This document shows, piece after piece, positions 52,417 to 59,373 of a DNA stretch of 64,000 nucleotides (position 1 is the first letter of the stretch; the number at the start of each line of letters is the position of its first letter). The notes under the pieces are model-generated. The model worked only from the letters and a program-made list of their open reading frames with translations. It ran no database searches and had not been told where the DNA came from. Source of the stretch: Pelosinus sp. IPA-1 (GTDB taxonomy: Bacteria; Bacillota; Negativicutes; DSM-13327). The stretch covers positions 124,001 to 188,000 of the forward strand of contig NZ_BSVC01000001.1 of the NCBI RefSeq assembly GCF_030269905.1, in the 5' to 3' direction. Both the position numbers and the translations under genes were made by a program.

Positions 52417-53055
52417 ATGATGGACATAACAAAGGGTCAATACGAACAAACGGCAAAATTTATGACGGAAGTATTAAATTACAAAGGCTTTAATACCTAT
52501 TATGCAAAAGATTTGCAGGAAGCAAAAAATCGCGTCTTAGAAATGATACCCCAGAATGCATCAATAGGACTGGGTGGTTCCGTTACCATCGAAAAAATGA
52601 ATATTTTAGATATATTACGGTCTAACAAATATAAAATGATTGATCGTTATCAAGAGTGTTCTCATGAACAGCATATTAAATTTTATCAAGATGCACTGCT
52701 GGCTGATTACTTTTTAACTGGGGCAAATGCCATTACCAAAAACGGAGAAATTGTATGTACTGATTGTTCAGGTAATCGAGTGGCAGCAATGATCTTTGGG
52801 CCAGGAAAAGTGATTGTCGTGGTTGGAGTAAACAAACTTGTGAAAGATCTTAATGAGGCTTTTAACAGAATAAAAAGTATTGCTCCGCTAAATGCAAAAA
52901 GGAATCATCATAACACACCGTGTACTGTTACAGGAAAATGTGAACAGTGTAATCAGCCAGAAAGTATGTGTAATTATACAGGGATTATACACAATGGGAA
53001 GAGATTTGAGGGAAGAACAACCGTAATCGTTATTGCCGATGAAGTAGGTCTTTAG
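52417..53055 (+). CDS. LUD domain protein (LutC/YkgG-related), copy 2
   Basis: A 212-residue paralogue of the protein at 6163, with GLGGSVTIEKMNILDILR, LTGANAITKNGEIVCTDCSG, FGPGKVIVVVGVNKLV and the same C-x5-C-x2-C-x6-C group, then GIIHNGKRFEG. ATG 52417 follows GAAGGTG; the GTG at 52408 is inside that site. It lies between the porin and GH4 genes, again in a pectin-degrading module. Function is unknown; a Fe-S or metal site and a role in carbon or redox handling are inference. Confidence 0.8.
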   Translation: MMDITKGQYEQTAKFMTEVLNYKGFNTYYAKDLQEAKNRVLEMIPQNASIGLGGSVTIEKMNILDILRSNKYKMIDRYQECSHEQHIKFYQDALLADYFLTGANAITKNGEIVCTDCSGNRVAAMIFGPGKVIVVVGVNKLVKDLNEAFNRIKSIAPLNAKRNHHNTPCTVTGKCEQCNQPESMCNYTGIIHNGKRFEGRTTVIVIADEVGL

Positions 53056-53058
53056 TAA

Positions 53059-53094
53059 TATTCAGCCCGTTCCTTTATAGGAGCGGGCTGAATA
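53059..53094 (+). other. Intercistronic hairpin before lplD
   Basis: TATTCAGCCCGTTCC (53059-53073) pairs with GGAGCGGGCTGAATA (53080-53094), one wobble. The lplD RBS AAGGAGG follows at once and there is no T run, so it is more likely an mRNA-stabilising or translation-controlling structure than a terminator. Confidence 0.6.
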
Positions 53095-53107
53095 AGGAGG
53101 AGATAAA

Positions 53108-54502
53108 ATGCAGTACTGTGGAGATCGGGTGAATGATATTACAATTGCTTATATAGGTGGCGGATCAAGGGGCTGGGCATGGAGACTGATGAGTGATTTA
53201 GCTGTAGAAGAATGTATGTCAGGTACAGTTAAGCTCTACGACATTGATTTTGAAGCGGCTCAGGACAATGAAATTTTAGGAAATACACTTTTTGATCGTG
53301 AGGACGTAAAAGGGAAGTGGCAGTATAAAGCAGTAAAAACATTGGAAGCAGCACTATCTGGTGCTGATTTTATAGTAATATCTATTCTGCCTGGAACTTT
53401 TGCAGATATGGCATCAGATGTTCATTTACCTGAACAATATGGGATTTATCAATCTGTGGGGGATTCGGTAGGCCCTGGGGGATTACTGAGAGCTTTACGA
53501 ACAATACCTATGTATGTGGAGATCGCTAAGAAAATAAAAAAATATTCACCCAAGGCTTGGGTTATTAATTATACAAATCCTATGGCTTTATGCACCAAGA
53601 CCTTATATGAAGTATTTCCCGAAATAAAAGCATTTGGCTGTTGTCATGAAGTCTTTGCGACACAAAAACTTCTCGCTTCAGTTTTAAGAGAATTAAAGGG
53701 TCTTGATGGAATTGAAAGGTCGGATATTAAGATTAACGTGCTTGGCATTAATCATTTTACATGGATTAGTGAAGCCAATTATAAGAATATAGATGTGTTT
53801 GCATTGTATAAAGAGTTTGTGAATGCTTTTTACCAAGAAGGATATGAAGATGGTACTCAAAAAGGGCACTGGATTAATGATTCTTTTTCTTCGGCAAACA
53901 GGGTTAAATTTGATTTGTTCAAGCGTTTTGGGATTATAGCGGCGGCGGGGGATCGCCATTTGGCGGAATTTTTTCCAAGTAATTGGTATCTAAAAGATCT
54001 TGATACTATTAAAAAGTGGAAGTTTAATCTAACTCCAGTAAAATGGAGGATACAGGATTTAAATAACCGCTGTGAAAAAAGTAAAAACCTAGTCAATGGT
54101 AGAAACAAATTTGAATTGAAGGAATCTGGTGAGGAAGGTGTCAAACAAATAAAAGCACTTCTTGGCCTCGCAGATTTAGTTACTAATGTTAATATACTTA
54201 ATAGGGGGCAAGTAACGGGGGTGCCAATAGGCGCAGTGGTCGAAACCAATGCTGTCTTTACGCGAGATAGTCTTAAACCAGTAATGGCTGGCCGATTACC
54301 TATTGCTATTGAAAGTTTGGTAGTGAGGCATGTTTATAACCAAGATACTATTTTGAAAGCTTCCTTTAACAAAGATAAAGAATTGGCTTTAAGTGCATTC
54401 TTAAATGATCCGTTGGTAACTATACCAGTTGATGATGCAACTCAATTATTTAATAAAATGATTGATAATTCACGAGAATATTTATCGGAATGGAAGTTAT
54501 AA
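53108..54502 (+). CDS. lplD: GH4 alpha-galacturonidase
   Basis: A 464-residue NAD- and metal-dependent glycosidase of family GH4. The dinucleotide-binding IAYIGGGSRGW, NYTNPMALCT and INVLGINHFTW are family motifs. The GCCHEV sequence contains the CHEV motif that marks the alpha-galacturonidase branch (Bacillus LplD), not the alpha-glucosidase branch. It would release galacturonate from oligosaccharides in the cytoplasm. AAGGAGGAG precedes the ATG. It is the last gene of the second pectin module. Some GH4 enzymes prefer other uronides, so the call is strong on family and good on substrate. Confidence 0.85.
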   Translation: MQYCGDRVNDITIAYIGGGSRGWAWRLMSDLAVEECMSGTVKLYDIDFEAAQDNEILGNTLFDREDVKGKWQYKAVKTLEAALSGADFIVISILPGTFADMASDVHLPEQYGIYQSVGDSVGPGGLLRALRTIPMYVEIAKKIKKYSPKAWVINYTNPMALCTKTLYEVFPEIKAFGCCHEVFATQKLLASVLRELKGLDGIERSDIKINVLGINHFTWISEANYKNIDVFALYKEFVNAFYQEGYEDGTQKGHWINDSFSSANRVKFDLFKRFGIIAAAGDRHLAEFFPSNWYLKDLDTIKKWKFNLTPVKWRIQDLNNRCEKSKNLVNGRNKFELKESGEEGVKQIKALLGLADLVTNVNILNRGQVTGVPIGAVVETNAVFTRDSLKPVMAGRLPIAIESLVVRHVYNQDTILKASFNKDKELALSAFLNDPLVTIPVDDATQLFNKMIDNSREYLSEWKL

Positions 54503-54524
54503 TTATCTCACCATATAGCGTTTA

Positions 54525-54556
54525 TTCTAGCCCCCAAATGGGCTAGAACTAAATTT
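54525..54556 (+). terminator. Weak terminator after lplD
   Basis: TTCTAGCCC (54525-54533) pairs with GGGCTAGAA (54540-54548), followed by CTAAATTTC; the T run is poor. Confidence 0.5.
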
Positions 54557-54604
54557 CTTATATACATGGATGATCTGGATTAATTTTAGAAAGGAATAAT
54601 TGCC

Positions 54605-56305
54605 TTGAAAAACATTAAAATAACTGTTGCTTTCCTCATTCTTGCCATCCTTTCTATTATCGCCGTTATTTCAATTAGCCTTTTTGGCATTAAAATAGTG
54701 AATGTGGCTAAACAACTCCAAATAACGATGTATCATGAAAGATATCTTCCTACTAGTAATATATTGGATGTGAAAACGGATTATACTCTTATACGAATAA
54801 ACTATCTCAAGACACTATATGAAGGATATAAACCTGACAGTGAAAAGGAAGTAGTAAATAGGACCAAGTTAGCCATGCAAAAATTGGATGCCGCAGAAAA
54901 TTCTGCAGAAAATGAATCAGAGAAGAGGTCCATCAAAGAGCTAAAACAATTATTGCAAAAGTATCAAGAAAATCTTTTGCAGTTAATGCATATAGTCAAA
55001 GATGGGCAACAGCTTTCTGAAGAACAAAAGCAGCCTGTATTCTTTATGGGACAAGATGTTGTAAACAAGATTGAAGAAATCGTTAAATATGAGTTAGAAG
55101 CAACTGAAACTTTGAACAAACAATCGGAAGTACTGGTTTCACAAAGCAAATCAGTATTTATAGTAACAAGTGTTATGACCATTTTGATATTGCTGCTGTT
55201 TTCTGGGATGATAATCTTAAAGATAAAGCGCGAAATGAATGCCATTTTACTGTATTTTGATAAATTGGCAGCAAGTGATTTCTCCGCTGATTTGCCCAGC
55301 GAGTTAAGAAATAGTAAAGATGAGATCGGGTATATTACGGAAAAGGCAGATCGAATGGTTACGTCGATCAGGGAAATTGTGCAAAATGTAGTTGTAGAGT
55401 CTAAGAATATTAAGGCTTCAGCCGATGGAACGAATACAGAAATCAATCAACTCCACTGCCAAGTTAATGAAATATTGGGTATTACACAAACTTTATCAGC
55501 AGGTATACAACAAACTGCCACAGCGGCTGAGGAAATGAATGCAACATCTTCTAAAATTGAAAAATCATTGACAGGATTTGTTAGGCGATCGGCAGAAGGT
55601 TCTTTAAGTACAAATGTGATTAGTGCTAAAGCAAGTCAACTAGGGCAATTAGCAGAAGAATCTCACGATGAAGCCAATCATATTTATTCAAGTACGAATG
55701 TGAAACTAAGAAACGCTATTGAAAGTGCGAAAACAGTTGATCACATTGATGTCCTCTCAAATTCAATTTTAGCGATTACTGAACAAACTTCCTTGTTGTC
55801 TTTGAATGCTGCTATTGAGGCAGCAAGGGCGGGTGAACAGGGAAAGGGGTTTGCTGTTGTTGCTGACGAGATTAGAAAACTAGCCGAAAGTTCCAAGAAG
55901 TCTGTCACAGAAATTCAAGATGTGACAAAAACTGTAGTTGAAGCTGTCAAAAATTTAGTCGATAGTTCTGAACAAGTATTGGGTTTTATTGATAAAAGAG
56001 TAGTAAAAGATTATGAAAATCAAATTGAAACTACGAAAAATTATACCAATGATGCGCAATACTTTAATAATATTGTCACAGAGTTTCAAAATAGTTCAGA
56101 AAATATTTTGAAATCTGTTCAAAACATGGTTACAGCAATTGATGAAATTTCTTTATCAGCCAACGAAGGTGCTGCAGGATCCCGGACTATTGCGAGTAAG
56201 ACTTTAATTATCGCGGATAAAGTAAACAGTATTATTAAGCAAGCCGAGGAAGAACGGGTTAGTTCAGAGAAACTGCTATCGGTTGTGAATAAGTTTAAAA
56301 TATAG
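54605..56305 (+). CDS. Methyl-accepting chemotaxis protein
   Basis: A 566-residue chemoreceptor starting with TTG. Membrane segment 1 at about residues 6-28, a helical sensor domain, membrane segment 2 at about 185-205, a HAMP-like region, and a signalling coiled coil with the tip [18 protein letters not shown] and [16 protein letters not shown]. The region just before the tip (about 320-360) is less regular than in the receptors at 1043 and 36083. RBS AAAGGAAT lies nine bases before the TTG. As with the receptor at 1043, it lies beside a pectin module, here directly after lplD. Confidence 0.92.
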   Translation: MKNIKITVAFLILAILSIIAVISISLFGIKIVNVAKQLQITMYHERYLPTSNILDVKTDYTLIRINYLKTLYEGYKPDSEKEVVNRTKLAMQKLDAAENSAENESEKRSIKELKQLLQKYQENLLQLMHIVKDGQQLSEEQKQPVFFMGQDVVNKIEEIVKYELEATETLNKQSEVLVSQSKSVFIVTSVMTILILLLFSGMIILKIKREMNAILLYFDKLAASDFSADLPSELRNSKDEIGYITEKADRMVTSIREIVQNVVVESKNIKASADGTNTEINQLHCQVNEILGITQTLSAGIQQTATAAEEMNATSSKIEKSLTGFVRRSAEGSLSTNVISAKASQLGQLAEESHDEANHIYSSTNVKLRNAIESAKTVDHIDVLSNSILAITEQTSLLSLNAAIEAARAGEQGKGFAVVADEIRKLAESSKKSVTEIQDVTKTVVEAVKNLVDSSEQVLGFIDKRVVKDYENQIETTKNYTNDAQYFNNIVTEFQNSSENILKSVQNMVTAIDEISLSANEGAAGSRTIASKTLIIADKVNSIIKQAEEERVSSEKLLSVVNKFKI

Positions 56306-56347
56306 TTAACCTTTTGGGGATTAGAATAATATTGGTAATGATAAAGG

Positions 56348-56390
56348 GAATGGAATTACTCTATTAAATAAAGAGTGGTTCCATTCTTTC
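56348..56390 (+). terminator. Rho-independent terminator
   Basis: GAATGGAATTACTCT (56348-56362) pairs with AGAGTGGTTCCATTC, two mismatches, followed by TTTC. It ends the receptor gene transcript. Confidence 0.7.
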
Positions 56391-56544
56391 ATATATAAAT
56401 ATTTAACCATTCCTGTATGTATACTAATTTTTCAATGAGGCATAAATTTTTACCCACCCTTCAGCCTATGGAATTTTAGTAGATATCGGTTGCCGTACTA
56501 AATGTACCTTGTATAAAGAATGAACGGTATAAAGTAGAGGTATG

Positions 56545-56600
56545 TTGACAAAGGTAAATATACAGTATATGATTAAAAATTAATATAATCATGTACTGTA
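56545..56600 (+). promoter_or_regulatory. Promoter and operator of the ArsR gene
   Basis: TTGACA (56545-56550) and TATGAT (56568-56573) are 17 bases apart. The inverted repeat TACAGTATATGATTA (56561-56575) with TAATCATGTACTGTA (56586-56600), one mismatch, overlaps the -10 box. This layout fits repression by the ArsR protein encoded just downstream. Confidence 0.72.
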
Positions 56601-56652
56601 ACTTTATATATAACATAGCTTCACTAAATCAATTGGAGAGTTGGAGGAGAAC

Positions 56653-57009
56653 ATGAACATAATACGGACACTAAAGGCATTAAGCGATGAAACTAGATTA
56701 AGAATTATAAATTTGTTATGGGTTGAAAATTTGTGCGTTTGTGAGATTGAAGCCATTCTGCAAAGCAGTCAGTCCAACGTATCTAGGCATTTGGCGAAAC
56801 TTCGCGATGCAGGAATTATCTATAGCGAAAAAAAGTCTCAGTGGGTGTATTACGGCATGAGTAATGAAGCTATAAAACACTACGCCTTTATAAAGACATT
56901 ATTAGATGAAGATGTTGCCCAATATCCTCAATATAAAGAAGATATAGCAAAACTGAGGATCTACCGAGAGCAAAATATTACCTGCGCTTCTTTGGAAGAT
57001 TCGCATTAA
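56653..57009 (+). CDS. ArsR-family metalloregulator
   Basis: A 118-residue winged-helix repressor. LKALSDETRLRIINLL, the recognition region SQSNVSRHLAKLRDAGII and the C-terminal dimer helix match ArsR/SmtB. LCVCEIEAIL matches the ArsR motif ELCVCDL, whose cysteines bind arsenite or antimonite, so arsenic sensing is likely. ATG 56653 follows GGAGGAG; TTG 56641 lies before it. No arsenic pump or reductase gene is adjacent; the next element is a cobalamin riboswitch. The overlapping operator suggests self-control. Confidence 0.87.
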   Translation: MNIIRTLKALSDETRLRIINLLWVENLCVCEIEAILQSSQSNVSRHLAKLRDAGIIYSEKKSQWVYYGMSNEAIKHYAFIKTLLDEDVAQYPQYKEDIAKLRIYREQNITCASLEDSH

Positions 57010-57175
57010 GGTTTCTTTGTTCTTTAGAATGAAAATATACCCTTTCCTAACATTTCTGGCGGTTACAAAGAATTTAAAATGGAAGATCAGTAAGAAATAT
57101 ACAGGCTTGTATATTTCTTAATAAAGTGCTATCATATGTGTGAAGACGATTTAACTGAAAACTTAATAAATAGAG

Positions 57176-57328
57176 ATAGGTGCCCTAAGGGGCTTAATAG
57201 GGAAGTCCGGTTTCATGCCGGCGCGGTCCCGCCACTGTAATGAGGAGCGAACCCAAGGTATACCACTGAGACGAAAGTTTTGGGAAGGTTTGGGTAAGCA
57301 ATGATCCAGAGCCAGGAGAACTGCCTAT
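57176..57328 (+). ncRNA. Cobalamin riboswitch
   Basis: The core GCCGGCGCGGTCCCGCCACT (57218-57237 region) and the B12 box GAGCCAGGAGAACTGCC (57309-57325), closed by a P1 stem between ATAGGTGCC and the end of the box, match the cobalamin aptamer. It binds adenosylcobalamin or a related form and usually turns off transport or synthesis genes. Its terminator follows at 57403. Confidence 0.95.
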
Positions 57329-57402
57329 TTGATAATCACCGTTTTACCCACGAGCGATGGGGAGGGGATTAAGTGCACACCAAGGTTGTATTGTACTTAT
57401 TT

Positions 57403-57432
57403 CCCGGCGTATATAGTGCCGGGATTTTTATT
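57403..57432 (+). terminator. Terminator of the cobalamin riboswitch
   Basis: CCCGGC (57403-57408) pairs with GCCGGG, followed by ATTTTTATT. It lies about 75 bases after the aptamer. Confidence 0.78.
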
Positions 57433-57457
57433 AGATATAACTAGATGTTCTTAATGT

Positions 57458-57488
57458 TCTCCCGACTTGTGGTCGGGAGATTTTTATT
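57458..57488 (+). terminator. Second terminator in the leader
   Basis: TCTCCCGAC (57458-57466) pairs with GTCGGGAGA (57472-57480), followed by TTTTTATTT. Confidence 0.8.
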
Positions 57489-57586
57489 TGTTATGTGACT
57501 ATTTCGTATTTGGGTGCGAAATAGCTAACATATGCTTCAAACTTTCAAATCCATATTGTTGTGAGCTGCCCTAGGGAAGGACAGCT

Positions 57587-57614
57587 AGTTCCGTGGAAGC
57601 GGAACTCCTTTTTT
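57587..57614 (+). terminator. Third terminator in the leader
   Basis: AGTTCCG (57587-57593) pairs with CGGAACT (57600-57606), followed by CCTTTTTT. A second hairpin, AGCTG with CAGCT (57564-57586), lies directly before it. Confidence 0.72.
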
Positions 57615-57738
57615 CAGTCAAGTGTAATGTAGTGTAGTTGCTTAATTATCCGAGTGCATTACATACGCTATAGTATATAAAAGTATAAAAACTCTTACAT
57701 TGTATTTAAGTAATTTGGCTGAAGTTTTATCCGATGAC

Positions 57739-57905
57739 AAAACCGCTCTAAGACTCCCATCCTTATCTCGCTAGCAGTCTGTAATTCCCTGCCCTTTATG
57801 GTCAGGTAAACAGGCTGTAAACTCGAAATAAGTTCGCTCTAAGGGACTCCGGACCCAAGGATCACTTATATAAGTGGGAGTTAAGAACGGCTAAGTCCTG
57901 GATAA
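57739..57905 (+). repeat. Repeat-like intergenic sequence
   Basis: Contains AACCGCTCTAAGA, also in the terminator at 13712, then CGCTCTAAG again near 57836, then AAGAACGGCTAAG, also at 10914. The three pieces have no coding frame and look like parts of one dispersed intergenic repeat family with rearranged order. Confidence 0.4.
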
Positions 57906-57908
57906 GTG

Positions 57909-57962
57909 CGACTAAGATTCAGGTGGAGTTAAAACTCCTTCTGAATCAAGTCTTCTTTATTT
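57909..57962 (+). terminator. Hairpin shortly before cbiK
   Basis: GATTCAG and CTGAATC, with inner GGAGTT and AACTCC, form an interrupted stem between about 57916 and 57948; outer GACT and AGTC extend it, and TTCTTTATTTTT follows. It lies 85 bases ahead of cbiK. Confidence 0.6.
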
Positions 57963-58045
57963 TTGATGAGTGAGGTGAATTAAGCTACTAATCTAATAAG
58001 CAGTAAATTTTAATTTAGTAAATATGAAAGGTTAGGTGTAGTGTT

Positions 58046-59005
58046 ATGAATAAAATCATGAGAGTACTTGGAATTTTATTTTTATCCATTGCCATTATTG
58101 GAGGCTTTACCATGAGGCAAACAGCGAGTGCTGCAGACTTGACAGATAAGAAGGCTATTTTAGTTGTTAGCTTTGGTACTACTTTTGCGGATACACGAAA
58201 AGTAACGACTGATGCTGTGGAGTCTAAAATTCGCGAAGCTTTTCCTGAGTATGAAGTTCGCCAAGCGTTTACTTCTCGAATTATTATCAAAAGATTAGCT
58301 GAACGGGACGGTATTAAAATTGATACTGAAAAGCAAGCACTCGATAAGTTGAAAGCAGAAGGATATACGGAAGTCATTGTTCAACCCCTGCATATGGAAG
58401 CTGGCGATGAATATGCAAAACTAACTCATGTTGTTGAAAAGTATGAAGAAAGTAAAGCTTTTAATAAAATATCTATTGGGCACCCAGTTCTTTACTATAC
58501 AGGACAAGAAGGGGAAAAACCGGATGATTATGCAATTGCTATCAAAGCGTTAGAAAATCAATTGCCAAAACTAGGTAAGCAAGAGGCCGTTGCTATGATG
58601 GGCCATGGTGGTGTAAATCCTTCCAATGCAGCTTATGCTGCACTGCAAATGAAGATTAACGATGCTGGTCTTAAAAATGTCTTTATATTCACAGTTGAAG
58701 GATATCCAACAGTAGAAAATCTTATAACTGAATTGAGAGCAAATAAGATTAAAAAAGTAACGTTAATGCCTTTTATGCTGGTTGCTGGTGATCATGCCAA
58801 CAACGATATGGCTGGGGATGATAAAGAATCGTTCAAATCCCAGTTGATAGCAGCTGGGTTTAAAGTAGATACTTATCTTCACGGTTTAGGTGAAAATGTA
58901 GGCATACAAGATATTTATGTACAACATGTGAAAGATGCCATCGAAGGAAAGTTTGACAAAAGCAAAAGAAGTAAAGACCGCCCAGTGATTCCAGTCATTG
59001 AGTAG
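58046..59005 (+). CDS. cbiK: Exported sirohydrochlorin cobaltochelatase CbiK
   Basis: A 319-residue class II chelatase that inserts cobalt into sirohydrochlorin in the anaerobic cobalamin route. ILVVSFGTTFADTRK, VQPLHMEAGDEY with one metal-binding His and MMGHGGVNPSNAAY with the other are family marks. Residues 1-29 form a signal peptide cut near ASA-AD, so it would act outside the inner membrane, as described for periplasmic CbiK of Desulfovibrio. No other cobalamin genes are adjacent. ATG 58046 has AAAGGTTAGGTG upstream. The cobalamin riboswitch lies about 720 bases before it with several terminators between, so control by that switch is possible but not certain. Confidence 0.9.
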   Translation: MNKIMRVLGILFLSIAIIGGFTMRQTASAADLTDKKAILVVSFGTTFADTRKVTTDAVESKIREAFPEYEVRQAFTSRIIIKRLAERDGIKIDTEKQALDKLKAEGYTEVIVQPLHMEAGDEYAKLTHVVEKYEESKAFNKISIGHPVLYYTGQEGEKPDDYAIAIKALENQLPKLGKQEAVAMMGHGGVNPSNAAYAALQMKINDAGLKNVFIFTVEGYPTVENLITELRANKIKKVTLMPFMLVAGDHANNDMAGDDKESFKSQLIAAGFKVDTYLHGLGENVGIQDIYVQHVKDAIEGKFDKSKRSKDRPVIPVIE

Positions 59006-59027
59006 GAATTTATAGAGTAATAAAGAA

Positions 59028-59072
59028 CGCACCTTACAGCCATGGGATGGTCTGTAAGGTGCGATTTTTTAA
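59028..59072. terminator. Terminator between cbiK and convergent ArsR gene
   Basis: CGCACCTTACAG (59028-59039) pairs perfectly with CTGTAAGGTGCG (59052-59063), followed by ATTTTTTAA. It may serve both strands. Confidence 0.9.
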
Positions 59073-59078
59073 GAGTGA

Positions 59079-59348
59079 CTAAAATAGTATTGCTACAATA
59101 TCTTTTACTTGTTGATTGGCTACCTTATAACAGATTTCTAACCCTTTTCGTTCTCCTTCAATAATCCCTGCTGACTTTAGTTTTGCTAGATGCTGGGAAA
59201 CTGTGGATTGGGGGAGATTCAGACATTCTTGCATCTTTGTTACGTTACATTGGTTATTAATTAAGCCTCTAACAATACAAAGTCTTACGGGATGGGCGAT
59301 TGCTTTGAGTACTTCGCTTTGCTGAATATAGTTTCTCATATCTTCCAT
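59079..59348 (-). CDS. ArsR-family regulator of the persulfide gene
   Basis: An 89-residue winged-helix protein: LKAIAHPVRLCIVRGL, then LPQSTVSQHLAKLKSAGIIEGERKG as the recognition helix region. It has four cysteines (near 24, 34, 42 and 73). Some ArsR proteins, such as BigR and SqrR, sense persulfides through two cysteines, and this gene lies 25 bases downstream of a persulfide-metabolism fusion on the same strand, so such sensing is plausible. A metal sensor is the alternative. RBS GAGGGTG before ATG 59348. The gene is the last of the pair and convergent with cbiK. Confidence 0.85.
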   Translation of the reverse strand: MEDMRNYIQQSEVLKAIAHPVRLCIVRGLINNQCNVTKMQECLNLPQSTVSQHLAKLKSAGIIEGERKGLEICYKVANQQVKDIVAILF

Positions 59349-59373
59349 ATTATCACCCTCAATTTCTACTGTA

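Larger units (their letters stand above)
56306..56652 (+). other. Intergenic region, 347 bases
   Basis: No gene was found. It holds the terminator of the receptor gene (56348-56390), about 150 bases without recognised signals, and the promoter with operator (56545-56600) of the ArsR gene. Confidence 0.6.
57010..58045 (+). other. Non-coding region: cobalamin riboswitch and stacked hairpins
   Basis: No gene was found over 1,036 bases. In order: cobalamin riboswitch (57176-57328), its terminator (57403-57432), two more terminators (57458-57488, 57587-57614), repeat-like sequence sharing AACCGCTCTAAGA and AAGAACGGCTAAG with 13713 and 10914 (57739-57905), and a last hairpin (57909-57962) ahead of cbiK. 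Confidence 0.7.

Noticed and set aside
54964-55446. Minus-strand open frame of 160 codons inside the chemoreceptor gene
   Set aside because: Antisense shadow of a coiled-coil gene; no ribosome site or recognisable domain.
57496-57620. Possible further riboswitch (stems at 57501-57530 and 57564-57606)
   Set aside because: The stems do not match any riboswitch class I could recall, so they are reported only as hairpins and a terminator.
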